Origin: Clostridia bacterium | GTDB lineage: Bacteria > Bacillota > Clostridia > Oscillospirales > Acutalibacteraceae | Length of the DNA stretch: 61,367 nt | Direction of reading: 5' to 3' | Assembly (NCBI GenBank): GCA_017435865.1 | Contig: JAFSEF010000121.1 | Span: forward strand, 1-61,367 | Shown: piece by piece, positions 8,036 through 17,284 of the stretch | Layout of the letters: the number at the start of each line of letters is the position of its first letter | Numbering within the stretch: the stretch's first letter is position 1 | Made by a program: the position numbers and the translations under genes | Notes under the pieces: model-generated | The model's database searches: none | Told to the model about the DNA's origin: nothing | What the model saw: only the letters and a program-made list of their open reading frames with translations

Positions 8036-11000
8036 ATGAAAAACAATCAAAAAAGAATTTACACGATCGCAACCGCACACCTGGATACCTCATGGCTTTG
8101 GAAATTCGAAAAAACCGTTTCGGATTTTATTCCGCGTACCATCAACGACAACATTGCCCTGTTCAAAAAATACCCGGATTACACCTTCAACTTTGAAGGT
8201 TCGTACCGCTATGAACTCATGGAAGAATATTTCCCCGAAGATTTTGAACAGGTCAAAGAATACATTGCCGTCAATCGTTGGGTTCCTTGCGGCAGCTGTT
8301 ACGAAAACGGGGATGTCAACACACCGTCCCCCGAAGCATTGTGGAGAAATATCCTGTACGGCAACTCCTACTTTGAAGAAAAATTCGGCAAACCGTCTAC
8401 CGACATATTCCTGCCTGACTGCTTCGGTTTCGGCAGAGCATTACCGACCATTGCCGCACACGCAGGTCTGAACGGATTTTCCACATCCAAACTGACATGG
8501 GGCTGCGGTGAGGACGTTCCTTTTGATATCGGCAGATGGAGAGGTCCCGACGGAAGTGAAATTTTTGCGGCACTCAAACCCGGTGCATACACCACCTCTT
8601 TTGCAGCCGTACGCAATTTCCAGAAAATCAATGCTAAATTAAAAGACAACCAAAGCCGCTTCGGATTGCCGTGGACTTTTGCTTACCACGGCACAGGGGA
8701 TCGCGGCGGTGCACCGGGCGAAAGCTCCGTGCGTACGGTTGTTCGTGAAATGAAAAGCAACAAAAAGAGTAATACCGCAGTATTGAGTGCTTCGACACAG
8801 GACTTTTTTGCCGACATGGCAGCATTGCCTGCGGAACAAAAAGAAATGCTCCCCGTTTTTGACGGTGAACTGCTGCTGACCGAACACGGTGTGGGCAGCT
8901 ACACCTCACGTGCCGTTTCGAAACGCTGGAACCGTCGCAGTGAACTGCTTGCCGATGCTGCCGAAAGAAATGCCGCAGCAGCCTTTGCACTCGGTCTTGC
9001 TGACTATCCGCAGCAATCCCTTGACACGGCATGGAAAAGCGTCATTGCACACCAGTTCCACGACGATATCACAGGCACATCATTCCACGACTGCTACAAA
9101 CGCAACTGGAATGATTATGTGCGTGCCATGAATATGCTCTCAAGCGAATACACCGCTGCAACCGCAAAACTGGCAGCAAAACTGGACACCTCTTTTGCAC
9201 AGGGTACACCCGTTGCGGTTTCAAATCCCGTGCAGTCGGCAACAACCCGTCAGCAGGTCGTCACAGCTGAAATTGCCAACCCTGACAACGCTTTTTATGT
9301 GCAGGTGTTTGATGCACAGGGAAATGAAGTTCTCTCGCAGATTCTGCAACGCAAAAAAGACAGCATGGTGCTTGCCTTTCTTGCGGATGTTCCCGGCAAC
9401 GGCATCAGCGTGTATGACGTCAGATTCTCCGACAAACCCTGTACGGTCGAAAAAAATCCGATCAAAGTCACCACCTATTCCCTTGAAAACGAAAGATACC
9501 GTGTCCGCCTGAACCATGATGCTGACATTGTTTCCGTATATGACAGATTCCTCAAACGCGAACTGTTGAGTGCTCCTGTTCGTATTACCATTCAGGACAA
9601 TGTCAACTCCAAAGTCTGGCCTGCATGGGAAATCAAATACAAAGACATCACATCCCCCGTGCGTGAAAGTGCATCAAACCCCGAAATCAGATTGACGGGA
9701 TTCGGTCCTGCACGCGGTGAAATTGAAATCATAAGAAAAATCAACAAATCCACATTCAAGCAAACTTTATCACTGGATGCAGGCGGCAATTGCCTGCGTG
9801 TTGAGAATGAAACCGATTGGCAGCATGAAGCATCTCTTTGCAAAATTGAATTTCCGCTGCAACCCAGAAATGCATTTGCGGAATATGATATCGGCATCGG
9901 TACCGCAAAAAGAACCACCAACACAGAGCGTTTGTTTGAAGTGCCCGCACAGCGTTGGGCAGGTATTACCGACAGCGAAAACCCGTTCGGTGTTGCCGTC
10001 TTCTCCGACTCACGCTGCGGTTGGGACAAACCCGATGCACAGACACTGCGGCTGACCTGTATGCACACGCCTTTGTCTGCTTACAGATGGGAATGTTCAC
10101 AGCATCTTCTTGATTTCGGTCTGAACCGATATGCATTCGGCATTTTCGGTTTTGAAGACAAGGAAAGCGTACAGGATCAGGCAGATTGCTTCTGCCAGCC
10201 GCTGCATTCCTTTGTGCTGAACAAACACGAAGGTTCCCTTGGCAGTCGATTCTCATTCGCAAATATCAACACGGATGCGGTCAGATTCAGCTGCATCAAA
10301 AAAGCACACAGAGAAGATTGCATTGCAGTACGTCTGATTGAAAACACCGGCAAAAATGCCGACAATGTTACACTTTCCTTCTGCCTTCCCGTCCTGTCGG
10401 CAACCGAAGCGGACGGATGCGAAAAACACAAAGGTAATTTACCTGTTACGGACGGCAAACTGCTGCTTTCCTTCAAACCGTTTGAAGTAAAAACCATTCT
10501 TGTGCAACTGCAGGAAAGTGAAAAATCAATACCTGCAACAACGGAATATCCGGTTCTTCCTTTCAACATAACGGCTTTCACAGGCAACAAAGAAAGAGCA
10601 AACAGTGTTCTGGACGATTGTTTTTCAATTCCGAAAGAAATCACCCCCGATGCAATTCACCACGCAAACAAGGTGTTCCCCATACAAAAAGACGGTCTTT
10701 CTGCCGTGGTCTGTGACGGACAGACCATTGACCTGCCCGCACATTGCGAGCACGTGACATTGCTTGCGTGCTCTTTGCACAGAGACAGAGAAGCTGTATT
10801 CAAAGCAGATGAAAACGAATACAACTGCACCGTTTGTGACTGTTTTGAAGCGGTCGGTGCATGGGACCTGCTCAGCCTCGGTGAAACAGGGTACATCAAA
10901 ACACAACCGCTTGCTTTCACCGCAACCCACATTCATGCTGCGGATGAAGATATCATCGGCAAACAGTTCTATCTTTTTGCCGTGACCATCCCTGTCAACG

Positions 11001-11317
11001 GTGCTGCAACACTGACCCTGCCGAAGGATGAAAACATTCTTGTCTTCTCGGCTGCAACGGATGCAGATCAGAACATATGCATTCCTGCCGATGCACACTT
11101 TGACAGGCTTGCAAAAAGAGAATTCACATATCTTCTTTCGGATACCGCTGTGAAGAAGACACAGCCGAATGCGATTGAAGGAAAACTGAAGGATGCTTAC
11201 AAACGAGAAAAAGTCTTTTATGCAAACCTCGGACTCGGTGCCATGGCAATCAACCGTGCACAGGTTTACTACTCGGTCAAATCCGTTCTGAATCCCGAAA
11301 AGAAAAAGACAAAGTAA
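8036..11317 (+). CDS. Alpha-mannosidase, GH38
   Basis: This 1093-residue enzyme has no signal peptide, so it acts on imported oligosaccharides. The GH38 N-terminal barrel is clear: TAHLDTSWLWKFEKT (metal-binding His and Asp, about residues 13-27), LPDCFGFGRALP (nucleophile region, about 122-133) and FAYHGTGDRGG. A helical middle domain (HQFHDDITGTSFHD) and a long beta-sandwich C-terminus follow, as in bacterial GH38 enzymes. It removes alpha-mannosyl residues, for instance from N-glycan fragments. The ATG at 8036 is preceded by AGAGG and lies downstream of the promoter. The gene stands alone on this strand and ends at a bidirectional terminator. Confidence 0.93.
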   Translation: MKNNQKRIYTIATAHLDTSWLWKFEKTVSDFIPRTINDNIALFKKYPDYTFNFEGSYRYELMEEYFPEDFEQVKEYIAVNRWVPCGSCYENGDVNTPSPEALWRNILYGNSYFEEKFGKPSTDIFLPDCFGFGRALPTIAAHAGLNGFSTSKLTWGCGEDVPFDIGRWRGPDGSEIFAALKPGAYTTSFAAVRNFQKINAKLKDNQSRFGLPWTFAYHGTGDRGGAPGESSVRTVVREMKSNKKSNTAVLSASTQDFFADMAALPAEQKEMLPVFDGELLLTEHGVGSYTSRAVSKRWNRRSELLADAAERNAAAAFALGLADYPQQSLDTAWKSVIAHQFHDDITGTSFHDCYKRNWNDYVRAMNMLSSEYTAATAKLAAKLDTSFAQGTPVAVSNPVQSATTRQQVVTAEIANPDNAFYVQVFDAQGNEVLSQILQRKKDSMVLAFLADVPGNGISVYDVRFSDKPCTVEKNPIKVTTYSLENERYRVRLNHDADIVSVYDRFLKRELLSAPVRITIQDNVNSKVWPAWEIKYKDITSPVRESASNPEIRLTGFGPARGEIEIIRKINKSTFKQTLSLDAGGNCLRVENETDWQHEASLCKIEFPLQPRNAFAEYDIGIGTAKRTTNTERLFEVPAQRWAGITDSENPFGVAVFSDSRCGWDKPDAQTLRLTCMHTPLSAYRWECSQHLLDFGLNRYAFGIFGFEDKESVQDQADCFCQPLHSFVLNKHEGSLGSRFSFANINTDAVRFSCIKKAHREDCIAVRLIENTGKNADNVTLSFCLPVLSATEADGCEKHKGNLPVTDGKLLLSFKPFEVKTILVQLQESEKSIPATTEYPVLPFNITAFTGNKERANSVLDDCFSIPKEITPDAIHHANKVFPIQKDGLSAVVCDGQTIDLPAHCEHVTLLACSLHRDREAVFKADENEYNCTVCDCFEAVGAWDLLSLGETGYIKTQPLAFTATHIHAADEDIIGKQFYLFAVTIPVNGAATLTLPKDENILVFSAATDADQNICIPADAHFDRLAKREFTYLLSDTAVKKTQPNAIEGKLKDAYKREKVFYANLGLGAMAINRAQVYYSVKSVLNPEKKKTK

Positions 11318-11331
11318 GAATACAAAAAAGT

Positions 11332-11363
11332 AACAGCCGGGGTAAATACCCGGCTGTTGTTTT
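11332..11363. terminator. Bidirectional terminator
   Basis: AACAGCCGGG/CCCGGCTGTT stem with T-rich flank, placed between the convergent GH38 and zinc-ribbon genes. Confidence 0.8.
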
Positions 11364-11863
11364 CACTTATCACCAAAAAGCACACGCACTTCAAAGAGCT
11401 TTCCGCAGGCAGGACAACGTGTTTTGTGTTTCCCTCGTTTTTTGGCAAGACGAAGCACCGCCTTGCAATCGGGACACTTTTTATATATGTGGTCAGGGTC
11501 CTGCATTTTACGGACAAACATACGCATTTTCGGTTCTGCTTTTTGTGCCTGCTTGTGAAAATACGGCTGCCAGTTTCCCCACCAACGCATGAAAAAGTCA
11601 TTTTCGCGGATACGGCGGTTGTGATTCTTCGACAAAGCACGGAATACGGTCACGGCAAAAATGACAAGCGACACGATATAAAGTGCATAATGGATTCTGT
11701 ACAACACTACGGAGTGCGAAAAACGGACGATGATCCGCAGTACAAATCCGATCACAACAAGAAGCATATAAACGGCAGATAAAAAACGGTTCAAAGAGTC
11801 ATTGCCGTATCTTCCGTACATAAAACGGTTGATTGACTCCTGCAAACGGTAAAGAAAATTCAT
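11363..11863 (-). CDS. Membrane protein with C-terminal zinc ribbon
   Basis: This 166-residue protein has a short N-terminal helix, two hydrophobic segments (about 28-47 and 58-78) and a basic linker. It ends in a C-terminal zinc ribbon, KCPDCKAVLRL...RCPACGKLFEV (Cys at about 131, 134, 150 and 153). AAGGAGG precedes the ATG by about 10 bp. It is the last gene of a three-gene unit after DUF5685 and a J-domain protein, with a 24-bp gap. Such trios recur in Clostridia, but I know of no established function. The zinc ribbon may contact the J-domain partner or a nucleic acid; that is inference. Confidence 0.75.
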   Translation of the reverse strand: MNFLYRLQESINRFMYGRYGNDSLNRFLSAVYMLLVVIGFVLRIIVRFSHSVVLYRIHYALYIVSLVIFAVTVFRALSKNHNRRIRENDFFMRWWGNWQPYFHKQAQKAEPKMRMFVRKMQDPDHIYKKCPDCKAVLRLAKKRGKHKTRCPACGKLFEVRVLFGDK

Positions 11864-11887
11864 AAAAAAGCGGTTCCTCCTTATATA

Positions 11888-12592
11888 TCAACAACAGAAA
11901 AACGGACAATACATACCGTTGCCGCCAAGGCAGCCGATTATATTGCAGAGTATGTTTGTCAGAATCATGCCCAGACACAGCTTATTGACTCGCAGCCTGG
12001 GCATTCCGTAACGGGCTTCCCCCGTACGGCGGTAAAACGTACCGGCATTTTCCATACGTTCCACAAGGTCGGCATAACGCGGATTGTCGGGTTCCATTTC
12101 GGCAGCTCGTTTTGCATAATCAAGACCGAGTATGGTATTGCCTGCACCGTAATTGGCAACCCCTGCAAGGAAATACCATTCGGCACTTCTTTGCTGCATA
12201 CCGTTGAGAATCTGTATGGCTTCGGCATAACGGCGGGCATTGATCAGGATGCGTACTTTTCCGAGCAGATCCGATGCGGTCTGTTCCCCTGTATAGCCGT
12301 ATGCACCCGATCCGAACGGATTGAAACCGCCGAACGGATCATAAGAGGTTCTTCTGTAATAGCCGCCCTGTCTTGCATACGGATTTCCCGTACGCGGACC
12401 ACCGTTGCCGGCACCGGTCGGATTTTTGATACGGTCATATGCCGCATTGATTTCGCTCATTTTTTTGGCAGCTGTTTCGTCACCGGGGTTCAGATCAGGG
12501 TGATATTTCTTTGCAAGTTTTCTGTAGGCTTTGGTAATCTCTTCCTCGGAAGCATCCCGAGAAACGCCGAGAATTCTGTAAGGATCATCCAT
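11888..12592 (-). CDS. J-domain protein with TPR-like region
   Basis: The 234-residue product starts with a complete J domain, [20 protein letters not shown], and the HPD tripeptide in [11 protein letters not shown] (about residue 31). A Gly/Tyr/Arg-rich linker comes next, then two or three TPR-like helices ([27 protein letters not shown]). The C-terminus is hydrophobic and Cys-rich and may be a membrane anchor. It should stimulate DnaK ATPase, but it lacks the DnaJ zinc and substrate domains, so it is a specialised co-chaperone. It overlaps the end of the DUF5685 gene by 8 bp. Confidence 0.85.
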   Translation of the reverse strand: MDDPYRILGVSRDASEEEITKAYRKLAKKYHPDLNPGDETAAKKMSEINAAYDRIKNPTGAGNGGPRTGNPYARQGGYYRRTSYDPFGGFNPFGSGAYGYTGEQTASDLLGKVRILINARRYAEAIQILNGMQQRSAEWYFLAGVANYGAGNTILGLDYAKRAAEMEPDNPRYADLVERMENAGTFYRRTGEARYGMPRLRVNKLCLGMILTNILCNIIGCLGGNGMYCPFFCC

Positions 12593-13409
12593 GGTGTTTC
12601 TTCGCCTCCTGTTGCATGATCATTTCTGCCTTTGTCCACACACCCGAATACAGAATATTTTCACAAAGGTCACGGTCTTTTTTTACGGGCAGCCGTTCAA
12701 AAAGATCGACACACTGTGCCATTTGTGCATTGAGCATGGGACTGATTTCATCCCTTGTGTAACGGATCAAGGGGTTGTATTTTTGTTTCTTTATATCACT
12801 TTTCAGATCGGCATATGCATCCATCAGATAAATGAAACGACCAAGAGCAAAACCGAAATCAAACAAAGCATCTCCTGTTTCGTTTTCCTCATAACGGAAC
12901 AATTCACCGAGCAATTCACCGAAATAATTGGCAGGCACTTCGGGGTCGGTTTCATTTCTGCGTTCCGCTTCGTTGAGCAGATGCAGGCATTCTGCAAGCG
13001 TTTTCATCTGCCGCGGATATTTTTTTTCTGCAGACTTCATCTGTTGGCCGAGTAATTGTGCCAGTGCACGGGCTTTTACGCTTTTATCATCCTGCCAGTC
13101 GTCAAGACAATTATAATATGCCAGTGCAACATTCATATCCGCTGCATATTCGGTAAAGGTATCATAAAGATAATCTCTTTTTTTGACGGGATGTGCAACA
13201 CAGGGGGAACAATCTTTTTTTACATCGTCACCATCCAGAACGGATGACAACACGAGAATCAGAAAAACAAGATCATACGTCAGCACAAGACGGGCAGACG
13301 GACCGTGTCGCTCGCCGAGACATCTGCAAAGACCGCAATACAAAGAGCGATACCGCCACTGCTGTTGTTCATTCAGCTTATCGGTATTTGCAACCACATA
13401 TCCGAACAC
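12585..13409 (-). CDS. DUF5685 family protein
   Basis: This 274-residue protein begins [12 protein letters not shown] and has the early [17 protein letters not shown] motif typical of the family (Cys pair at about 26 and 29). Later Cys residues lie near 69-72 ([11 protein letters not shown]) and in YNCLDDW. A metal or cofactor site is possible. I choose the GTG at 13409: GGAGG is 9 bp before it, whereas the ATG at 13415 is only 3 bp from the same SD, and family members start at the phenylalanine-glycine-tyrosine motif. It heads the operon with the J-domain and zinc-ribbon proteins. Function is unknown. Confidence 0.75.
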   Translation of the reverse strand: MFGYVVANTDKLNEQQQWRYRSLYCGLCRCLGERHGPSARLVLTYDLVFLILVLSSVLDGDDVKKDCSPCVAHPVKKRDYLYDTFTEYAADMNVALAYYNCLDDWQDDKSVKARALAQLLGQQMKSAEKKYPRQMKTLAECLHLLNEAERRNETDPEVPANYFGELLGELFRYEENETGDALFDFGFALGRFIYLMDAYADLKSDIKKQKYNPLIRYTRDEISPMLNAQMAQCVDLFERLPVKKDRDLCENILYSGVWTKAEMIMQQEAKKHHG

Positions 13410-13479
13410 CGTCATGCACCTCCGTGAGATTTTTTTCATATTACTTTTAATGTTACCATATTTTTTCCCGAAAAATCAA

Positions 13480-13508
13480 TTGCATTCCGTCTCTGTTCTT
13501 GTTATACT
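13480..13508 (+). promoter_or_regulatory. Promoter of nitroreductase/GH36/FAH unit
   Basis: TTGCAT (13480-13485), 17 bp, TATACT (13503-13508), about 40 bp before the TTG start. Confidence 0.7.
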
Positions 13509-13546
13509 GAAAATACTTAAATTGTTTTTAAACAGGAGGGATTTTT

Positions 13547-14068
13547 TTGAATCAGACTCTTACCTCTTTAAAAGAACGCAGAAGTGTTCGCAGTTTCAAA
13601 GAAGAACAAATTGCCGAAAACCTGCTGGATGCCGTTCTGGAAGCAGGCACCTATGCTCCGACAGGTATGAATCGTCAGTCTCCCCTGATGGTGGTTGTGC
13701 AGAACAAGGATACACTTGAAACCCTTCGCAGAATGAATGCTGCCATCCTCGGCAATCCCGATGCGGACCCGTTTTACGGTGCACCGACAGTCATCATCGT
13801 ATTTGCCGACAAAAATGTCCGCACCTACCGTGAAGACGACTCGCTTGTCATCGGCAATCTCTGCAATGCAGCACACGCAGTGGGACTGGGTTCATGCTGG
13901 ATTCACAGAGCAAGAGAAGAATTTGAAACCGAGGAAGGCAAAGCACTGATGAAAGAATGGGGCATTGACGAATGCTATGAAGGCATCGGCCATTGCATTC
14001 TCGGCTATGCGGCAGTCACGCCCGAAGTCAAACCACGCAAAGACGGTTACATCATTAAAATAAAGTAA
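13547..14068 (+). CDS. Nitroreductase-family flavoprotein
   Basis: This 173-residue FMN-dependent oxidoreductase starts at TTG, with CAGGAGGG 6-7 bp upstream; no ATG fits. Family features are RRSVRSFK (FMN phosphate contact, about 11-18), AGTYAPTGMNRQSPLMVVV (about 32-50), and GLGSCWIHRAREEF near 112. The length is typical of the small nitroreductase group. It reduces nitro, quinone or similar electron acceptors with NAD(P)H; the true substrate is not deducible. It is followed after 10 bp by the GH36 gene, so the two are co-transcribed, although their functional link is unclear. Confidence 0.88.
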   Translation: MNQTLTSLKERRSVRSFKEEQIAENLLDAVLEAGTYAPTGMNRQSPLMVVVQNKDTLETLRRMNAAILGNPDADPFYGAPTVIIVFADKNVRTYREDDSLVIGNLCNAAHAVGLGSCWIHRAREEFETEEGKALMKEWGIDECYEGIGHCILGYAAVTPEVKPRKDGYIIKIK

Positions 14069-14078
14069 GAGGTATATT

Positions 14079-16256
14079 ATGGCTATTATTTTTGACAGTG
14101 AAAACAGAATTTTTAAGCTTGACACCGCAACCTCAAGCTACCTGATTGAGATTTTTGAAGAAAATTACCTGCTGCATCTGTATTACGGTGCAAAGATTGC
14201 CGACACAAATCTCAATGCCCTTCGTTCCCGTTCCACCTATGCTTCATTCAGTGCAGGAAACGAGAATATTCCGTTCTGTGATTTCTCCGCAGACACATGG
14301 CCCATGGAATGCGGCTGTAACGGCAGCGGAGACTTCCGCATTTCCGCTTTACAGATCAAAGACAAAACCGGCTGCAATGCGACAGACATCCGCTATGTTT
14401 CGCATGAAATCATCAACGGCAAACCAGCTCTCCCCGGTATGCCTTGTCTGTATACGAATACAGACGATGAGGCACAGACCCTTGCCATCAAGACACTTGA
14501 CAAGGCAAGCGGTGCAGAAGTGACGCTGTATTATACCGTTTTTGAAAACCTCGGTGCCATGACCCGTTGGGCAGTGATCAAAAACACATCCGACACCGCT
14601 ATGGATATTGAACGCAGTATGAGCCTTTGTGTGGATCTGCCCGAAATGAATTACGACATGATCACGCTGTACGGCAGACACAACAAGGAACGCACCGCAG
14701 ACCGCAGAGCCCTTGCACACGGCATTCAGGGCATTGCAAGCAAACGCGGTTCTTCCAGCCATCAGCAGAATCCCTTTATGGCACTTTGCGAAAACACCGC
14801 AACGGAAGACTACGGCAATGCATACGGCTTCAATCTTGTATACTCCTGCAATTTCCTTGCAGAAGCAGAAGTGGACTCCAACTGCGGCACAAGAGTGATC
14901 ATGGGTATCAATCCTTCCTCTTTCGGCTGGCATCTTGAAGCAGGTGAAGAGTTCTGCACTCCCGAAGCTGTCATGGTATTCTCCGAAGAGGGCTTGGGCG
15001 GCATGAGCCGTACTTTCCACCGTCTTTACAACAAACACCTCATCCGCGGTGAATGGAAAGAAAAGAAACGTCCGCTGCTCATCAACAGCTGGGAAGCTGC
15101 TTATTTCAGCTTCGATGATGACAAGCTGGTCGCATTTGCGGAAAAAGCAAAAGATCTCGGCATTGAAATGCTTGTTATGGATGACGGCTGGTTCGGCAAG
15201 AGAAATGATGACCGTTCCTCTTTGGGCGACTGGTATGTAAATACCGACAAACTCAAAGGCGGTCTTGACAGCCTTGTTAAACGTGTCAAGGCTCTCGGAC
15301 TCAAATTCGGTATCTGGTATGAACCCGAAATGATCTCCCCCGACTCCGATCTGTACAGAGCACATCCCGACTGGTGCATCCACGTTGCAGGCAGAGAACG
15401 CTCCATCGGCAGACAGCAGTATGTCATTGACTTCTCCCGTAAAGATGTCCGTGAAGCCATCTACAAACAGATGTACGACGTAATTTCTTCGACCGATATC
15501 GACTATATCAAGTGGGACTTCAACCGCAACATCACCGAAGCCGGCAGTGCTTTGCTGCCTGCTGAAAGACAGAAAGAATTCTTCCATCGTTTTGTACTCG
15601 GCACTTACGAAATCATGGACAGACTGACAAAGGATTTCCCGCATATTCTGCTTGAAAACTGCTCAGGTGGCGGCGGTCGTTTTGATCCGGGTATGCTGTA
15701 TTATTCTCCGCAGATCTGGACCAGCGATAACACCGATCCCATTGAAAGACTTTCCATTCAGTTCGGCACTTCCCTTTGCTATCCTGCTTCCACCATGGGT
15801 GCACACGTTTCCGCTTGCCGCAGAACGGGCTATGACACCAAGGGTGCCGTTGCACTGTGGGGTACTTTCGGTTACGAACTTGACCCGACAAAGCTCAGCG
15901 AGGAAGATACGTACCGCGTAAAGAGACAGATCAGCGAATACCACAAGTTCTATGACCTGATCCGTTTCGGCGACCTGTACCGCATCAAAACTCCCGAAGA
16001 GGACGGTTTTGACTGTGCATGGGAATTTGTATCGGAAGACAAAAAAGAAGCACTGCTGACGGTTATTGTTATGCGCAGAGATGCCATGAAGAACCATATC
16101 GTCCGTTTCAAGGGTCTTGATCCCGATAAGGTGTACGAATGCGACATCGACGGAGAAGAATACCACGGACAGACCCTCATGAAAGCAGGCATCAATTTCT
16201 CACAGCACCACTGGAATGACCACGAAGTCATCCGCATTTACCTGAAGGAAGTGTAA
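14079..16256 (+). CDS. Alpha-galactosidase, GH36
   Basis: This 725-residue GH36 enzyme has an N-terminal beta-supersandwich and then a TIM barrel with MLVMDDGWFGKRND (about 364-377), WYEPEMISPDSDLY, and the nucleophile motif YIKWDFNRNI (about 475-484). The acid/base lies in SDNTDPIERLSIQ (about 550-562). It hydrolyses terminal alpha-1,6 galactose from raffinose-series sugars or galactomannan fragments. No signal peptide is present, so the substrate is imported. The nitroreductase lies upstream and the FAH-family gene downstream, with gaps of 10 and 4 bp. GalT at 4932-6425 could use the galactose. Confidence 0.95.
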   Translation: MAIIFDSENRIFKLDTATSSYLIEIFEENYLLHLYYGAKIADTNLNALRSRSTYASFSAGNENIPFCDFSADTWPMECGCNGSGDFRISALQIKDKTGCNATDIRYVSHEIINGKPALPGMPCLYTNTDDEAQTLAIKTLDKASGAEVTLYYTVFENLGAMTRWAVIKNTSDTAMDIERSMSLCVDLPEMNYDMITLYGRHNKERTADRRALAHGIQGIASKRGSSSHQQNPFMALCENTATEDYGNAYGFNLVYSCNFLAEAEVDSNCGTRVIMGINPSSFGWHLEAGEEFCTPEAVMVFSEEGLGGMSRTFHRLYNKHLIRGEWKEKKRPLLINSWEAAYFSFDDDKLVAFAEKAKDLGIEMLVMDDGWFGKRNDDRSSLGDWYVNTDKLKGGLDSLVKRVKALGLKFGIWYEPEMISPDSDLYRAHPDWCIHVAGRERSIGRQQYVIDFSRKDVREAIYKQMYDVISSTDIDYIKWDFNRNITEAGSALLPAERQKEFFHRFVLGTYEIMDRLTKDFPHILLENCSGGGGRFDPGMLYYSPQIWTSDNTDPIERLSIQFGTSLCYPASTMGAHVSACRRTGYDTKGAVALWGTFGYELDPTKLSEEDTYRVKRQISEYHKFYDLIRFGDLYRIKTPEEDGFDCAWEFVSEDKKEALLTVIVMRRDAMKNHIVRFKGLDPDKVYECDIDGEEYHGQTLMKAGINFSQHHWNDHEVIRIYLKEV

Positions 16257-16260
16257 GAAG

Positions 16261-17109
16261 ATGCGCCTTTATACCATCAAAACAAAAGACGGCATTTTTC
16301 CCTTTGTGGAAGGACTCAACAAAACCGCACACAAGCTTCCCTTTGCTGACATGAATGCCCTGATTGAAAGCGGTCGCGTGTATGAATACAAACATCTTTG
16401 CAATGAAGCCGGCAACACCGTTCTTGCAGAAGCTGCGATTCTCGCTCCCATTCCGCAGCCGAAACAGGACATTCTGTGCCTTGGCATCAACTACGCTGCC
16501 CATGCAGAAGAATCCGCACGTTTCAAAAAAGAGGTCTTTGAAAAAGACAGACAGTATTCGGTCTATTTTTCAAAACGTGTCAACGAAGCGGTTCCCGACG
16601 GCGGCACAATTCCCTATCCGACCGTTGACACACAGATCGACTACGAAGCGGAACTTGCTTTCATTGTCAGCAAAGATGCAAAAAATGTCAAAAAAGAGAA
16701 TGCAAAAGATTACGTTTTCGGATATACGATCATCAATGATGTCAGTGCAAGAGGTTTGCAACAACGCCACAAGCAGTTTTATTATGCAAAAAGTCTGGAC
16801 GGATTTACACCGATGGGTCCGTGTATCGTAACGGCGGATGAATTCGATTTTGAGCCTGCTTTGAACATCCGCAGTTACGTCAACGGTGAACTGCGGCAGA
16901 ACTCCAACACTTCCCTGTTGCTTGCAGGAATCGGACAGATTCTGGAAGACCTGACTGCGGGCATGACCTTAAAAACCTGCTCGATCATTTCAACGGGTAC
17001 GCCCAGCGGTGTCGGTATGGGCTTCGTGCCGCCGAAATTCTTAAAACCGGGCGATGAAGTTCGCTGTGAGATCGACGGAATCGGCTCTTTGACAACAAAA
17101 CTTCAATAA
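16261..17109 (+). CDS. Fumarylacetoacetate hydrolase family protein
   Basis: The 282-residue protein has the FAH C-terminal fold: LCLGINYAAHAEES (about 74-87), the metal ligands in DYEAELAFIV (about 124-133), YTIINDVSAR (about 157-166), SLDGFTPMGPC and TGTPSGVGMG. Members cleave or decarboxylate acylpyruvates and 2-oxo acids in the cytoplasm using Mg2+ or Mn2+. It lies 4 bp after the alpha-galactosidase in the same unit. This suggests a role in handling a keto-sugar or sugar-acid by-product, but that is inference. A good terminator follows. Confidence 0.9.
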   Translation: MRLYTIKTKDGIFPFVEGLNKTAHKLPFADMNALIESGRVYEYKHLCNEAGNTVLAEAAILAPIPQPKQDILCLGINYAAHAEESARFKKEVFEKDRQYSVYFSKRVNEAVPDGGTIPYPTVDTQIDYEAELAFIVSKDAKNVKKENAKDYVFGYTIINDVSARGLQQRHKQFYYAKSLDGFTPMGPCIVTADEFDFEPALNIRSYVNGELRQNSNTSLLLAGIGQILEDLTAGMTLKTCSIISTGTPSGVGMGFVPPKFLKPGDEVRCEIDGIGSLTTKLQ

Positions 17110-17116
17110 ATGAATG

Positions 17117-17155
17117 ACAGCCATTTCGTCACAAGTCGACAGAATGGCTGTTTTT
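17117..17155 (+). terminator. Terminator after FAH-family gene
   Basis: ACAGCCATT/AATGGCTGT stem followed by TTTTT. Confidence 0.75.
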
Positions 17156-17174
17156 GCACACAATGCAACAATAT

Positions 17175-17211
17175 TTATACAAATTGTTACACTGTGTAAT
17201 AATTTGTATAT
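17175..17211. promoter_or_regulatory. 37-bp near-perfect palindrome, candidate operator
   Basis: Two 18-bp arms (17175-17192 and 17194-17211) around a central T differ from perfect symmetry at only two positions. The core is TTACACTGTGTAA. It abuts the -35 box of the membrane protein gene and has no U-run, so a protein-binding operator is more likely than a terminator. The regulator is unknown. Confidence 0.6.
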
Positions 17212-17240
17212 TGACAATGGACAACCTTGTATGTTTTAAT
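17211..17240 (+). promoter_or_regulatory. Promoter of membrane protein gene
   Basis: TTGACA (17211-17216), 18 bp, TTTAAT (17235-17240). Its -35 touches the palindrome at 17175-17211. Confidence 0.6.
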
Positions 17241-17284
17241 TGTATTGTCTTTACGACAGAAAAAAAACAGACAGGAGCTAACAA

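Noticed and set aside
13421-13439. ATG at 13439 or 13415 as the DUF5685 start
   Set aside because: Upstream ATG lacks an SD, and the second is 3 bp from GGAGG. The GTG at 13409 has ideal spacing and matches the family start.
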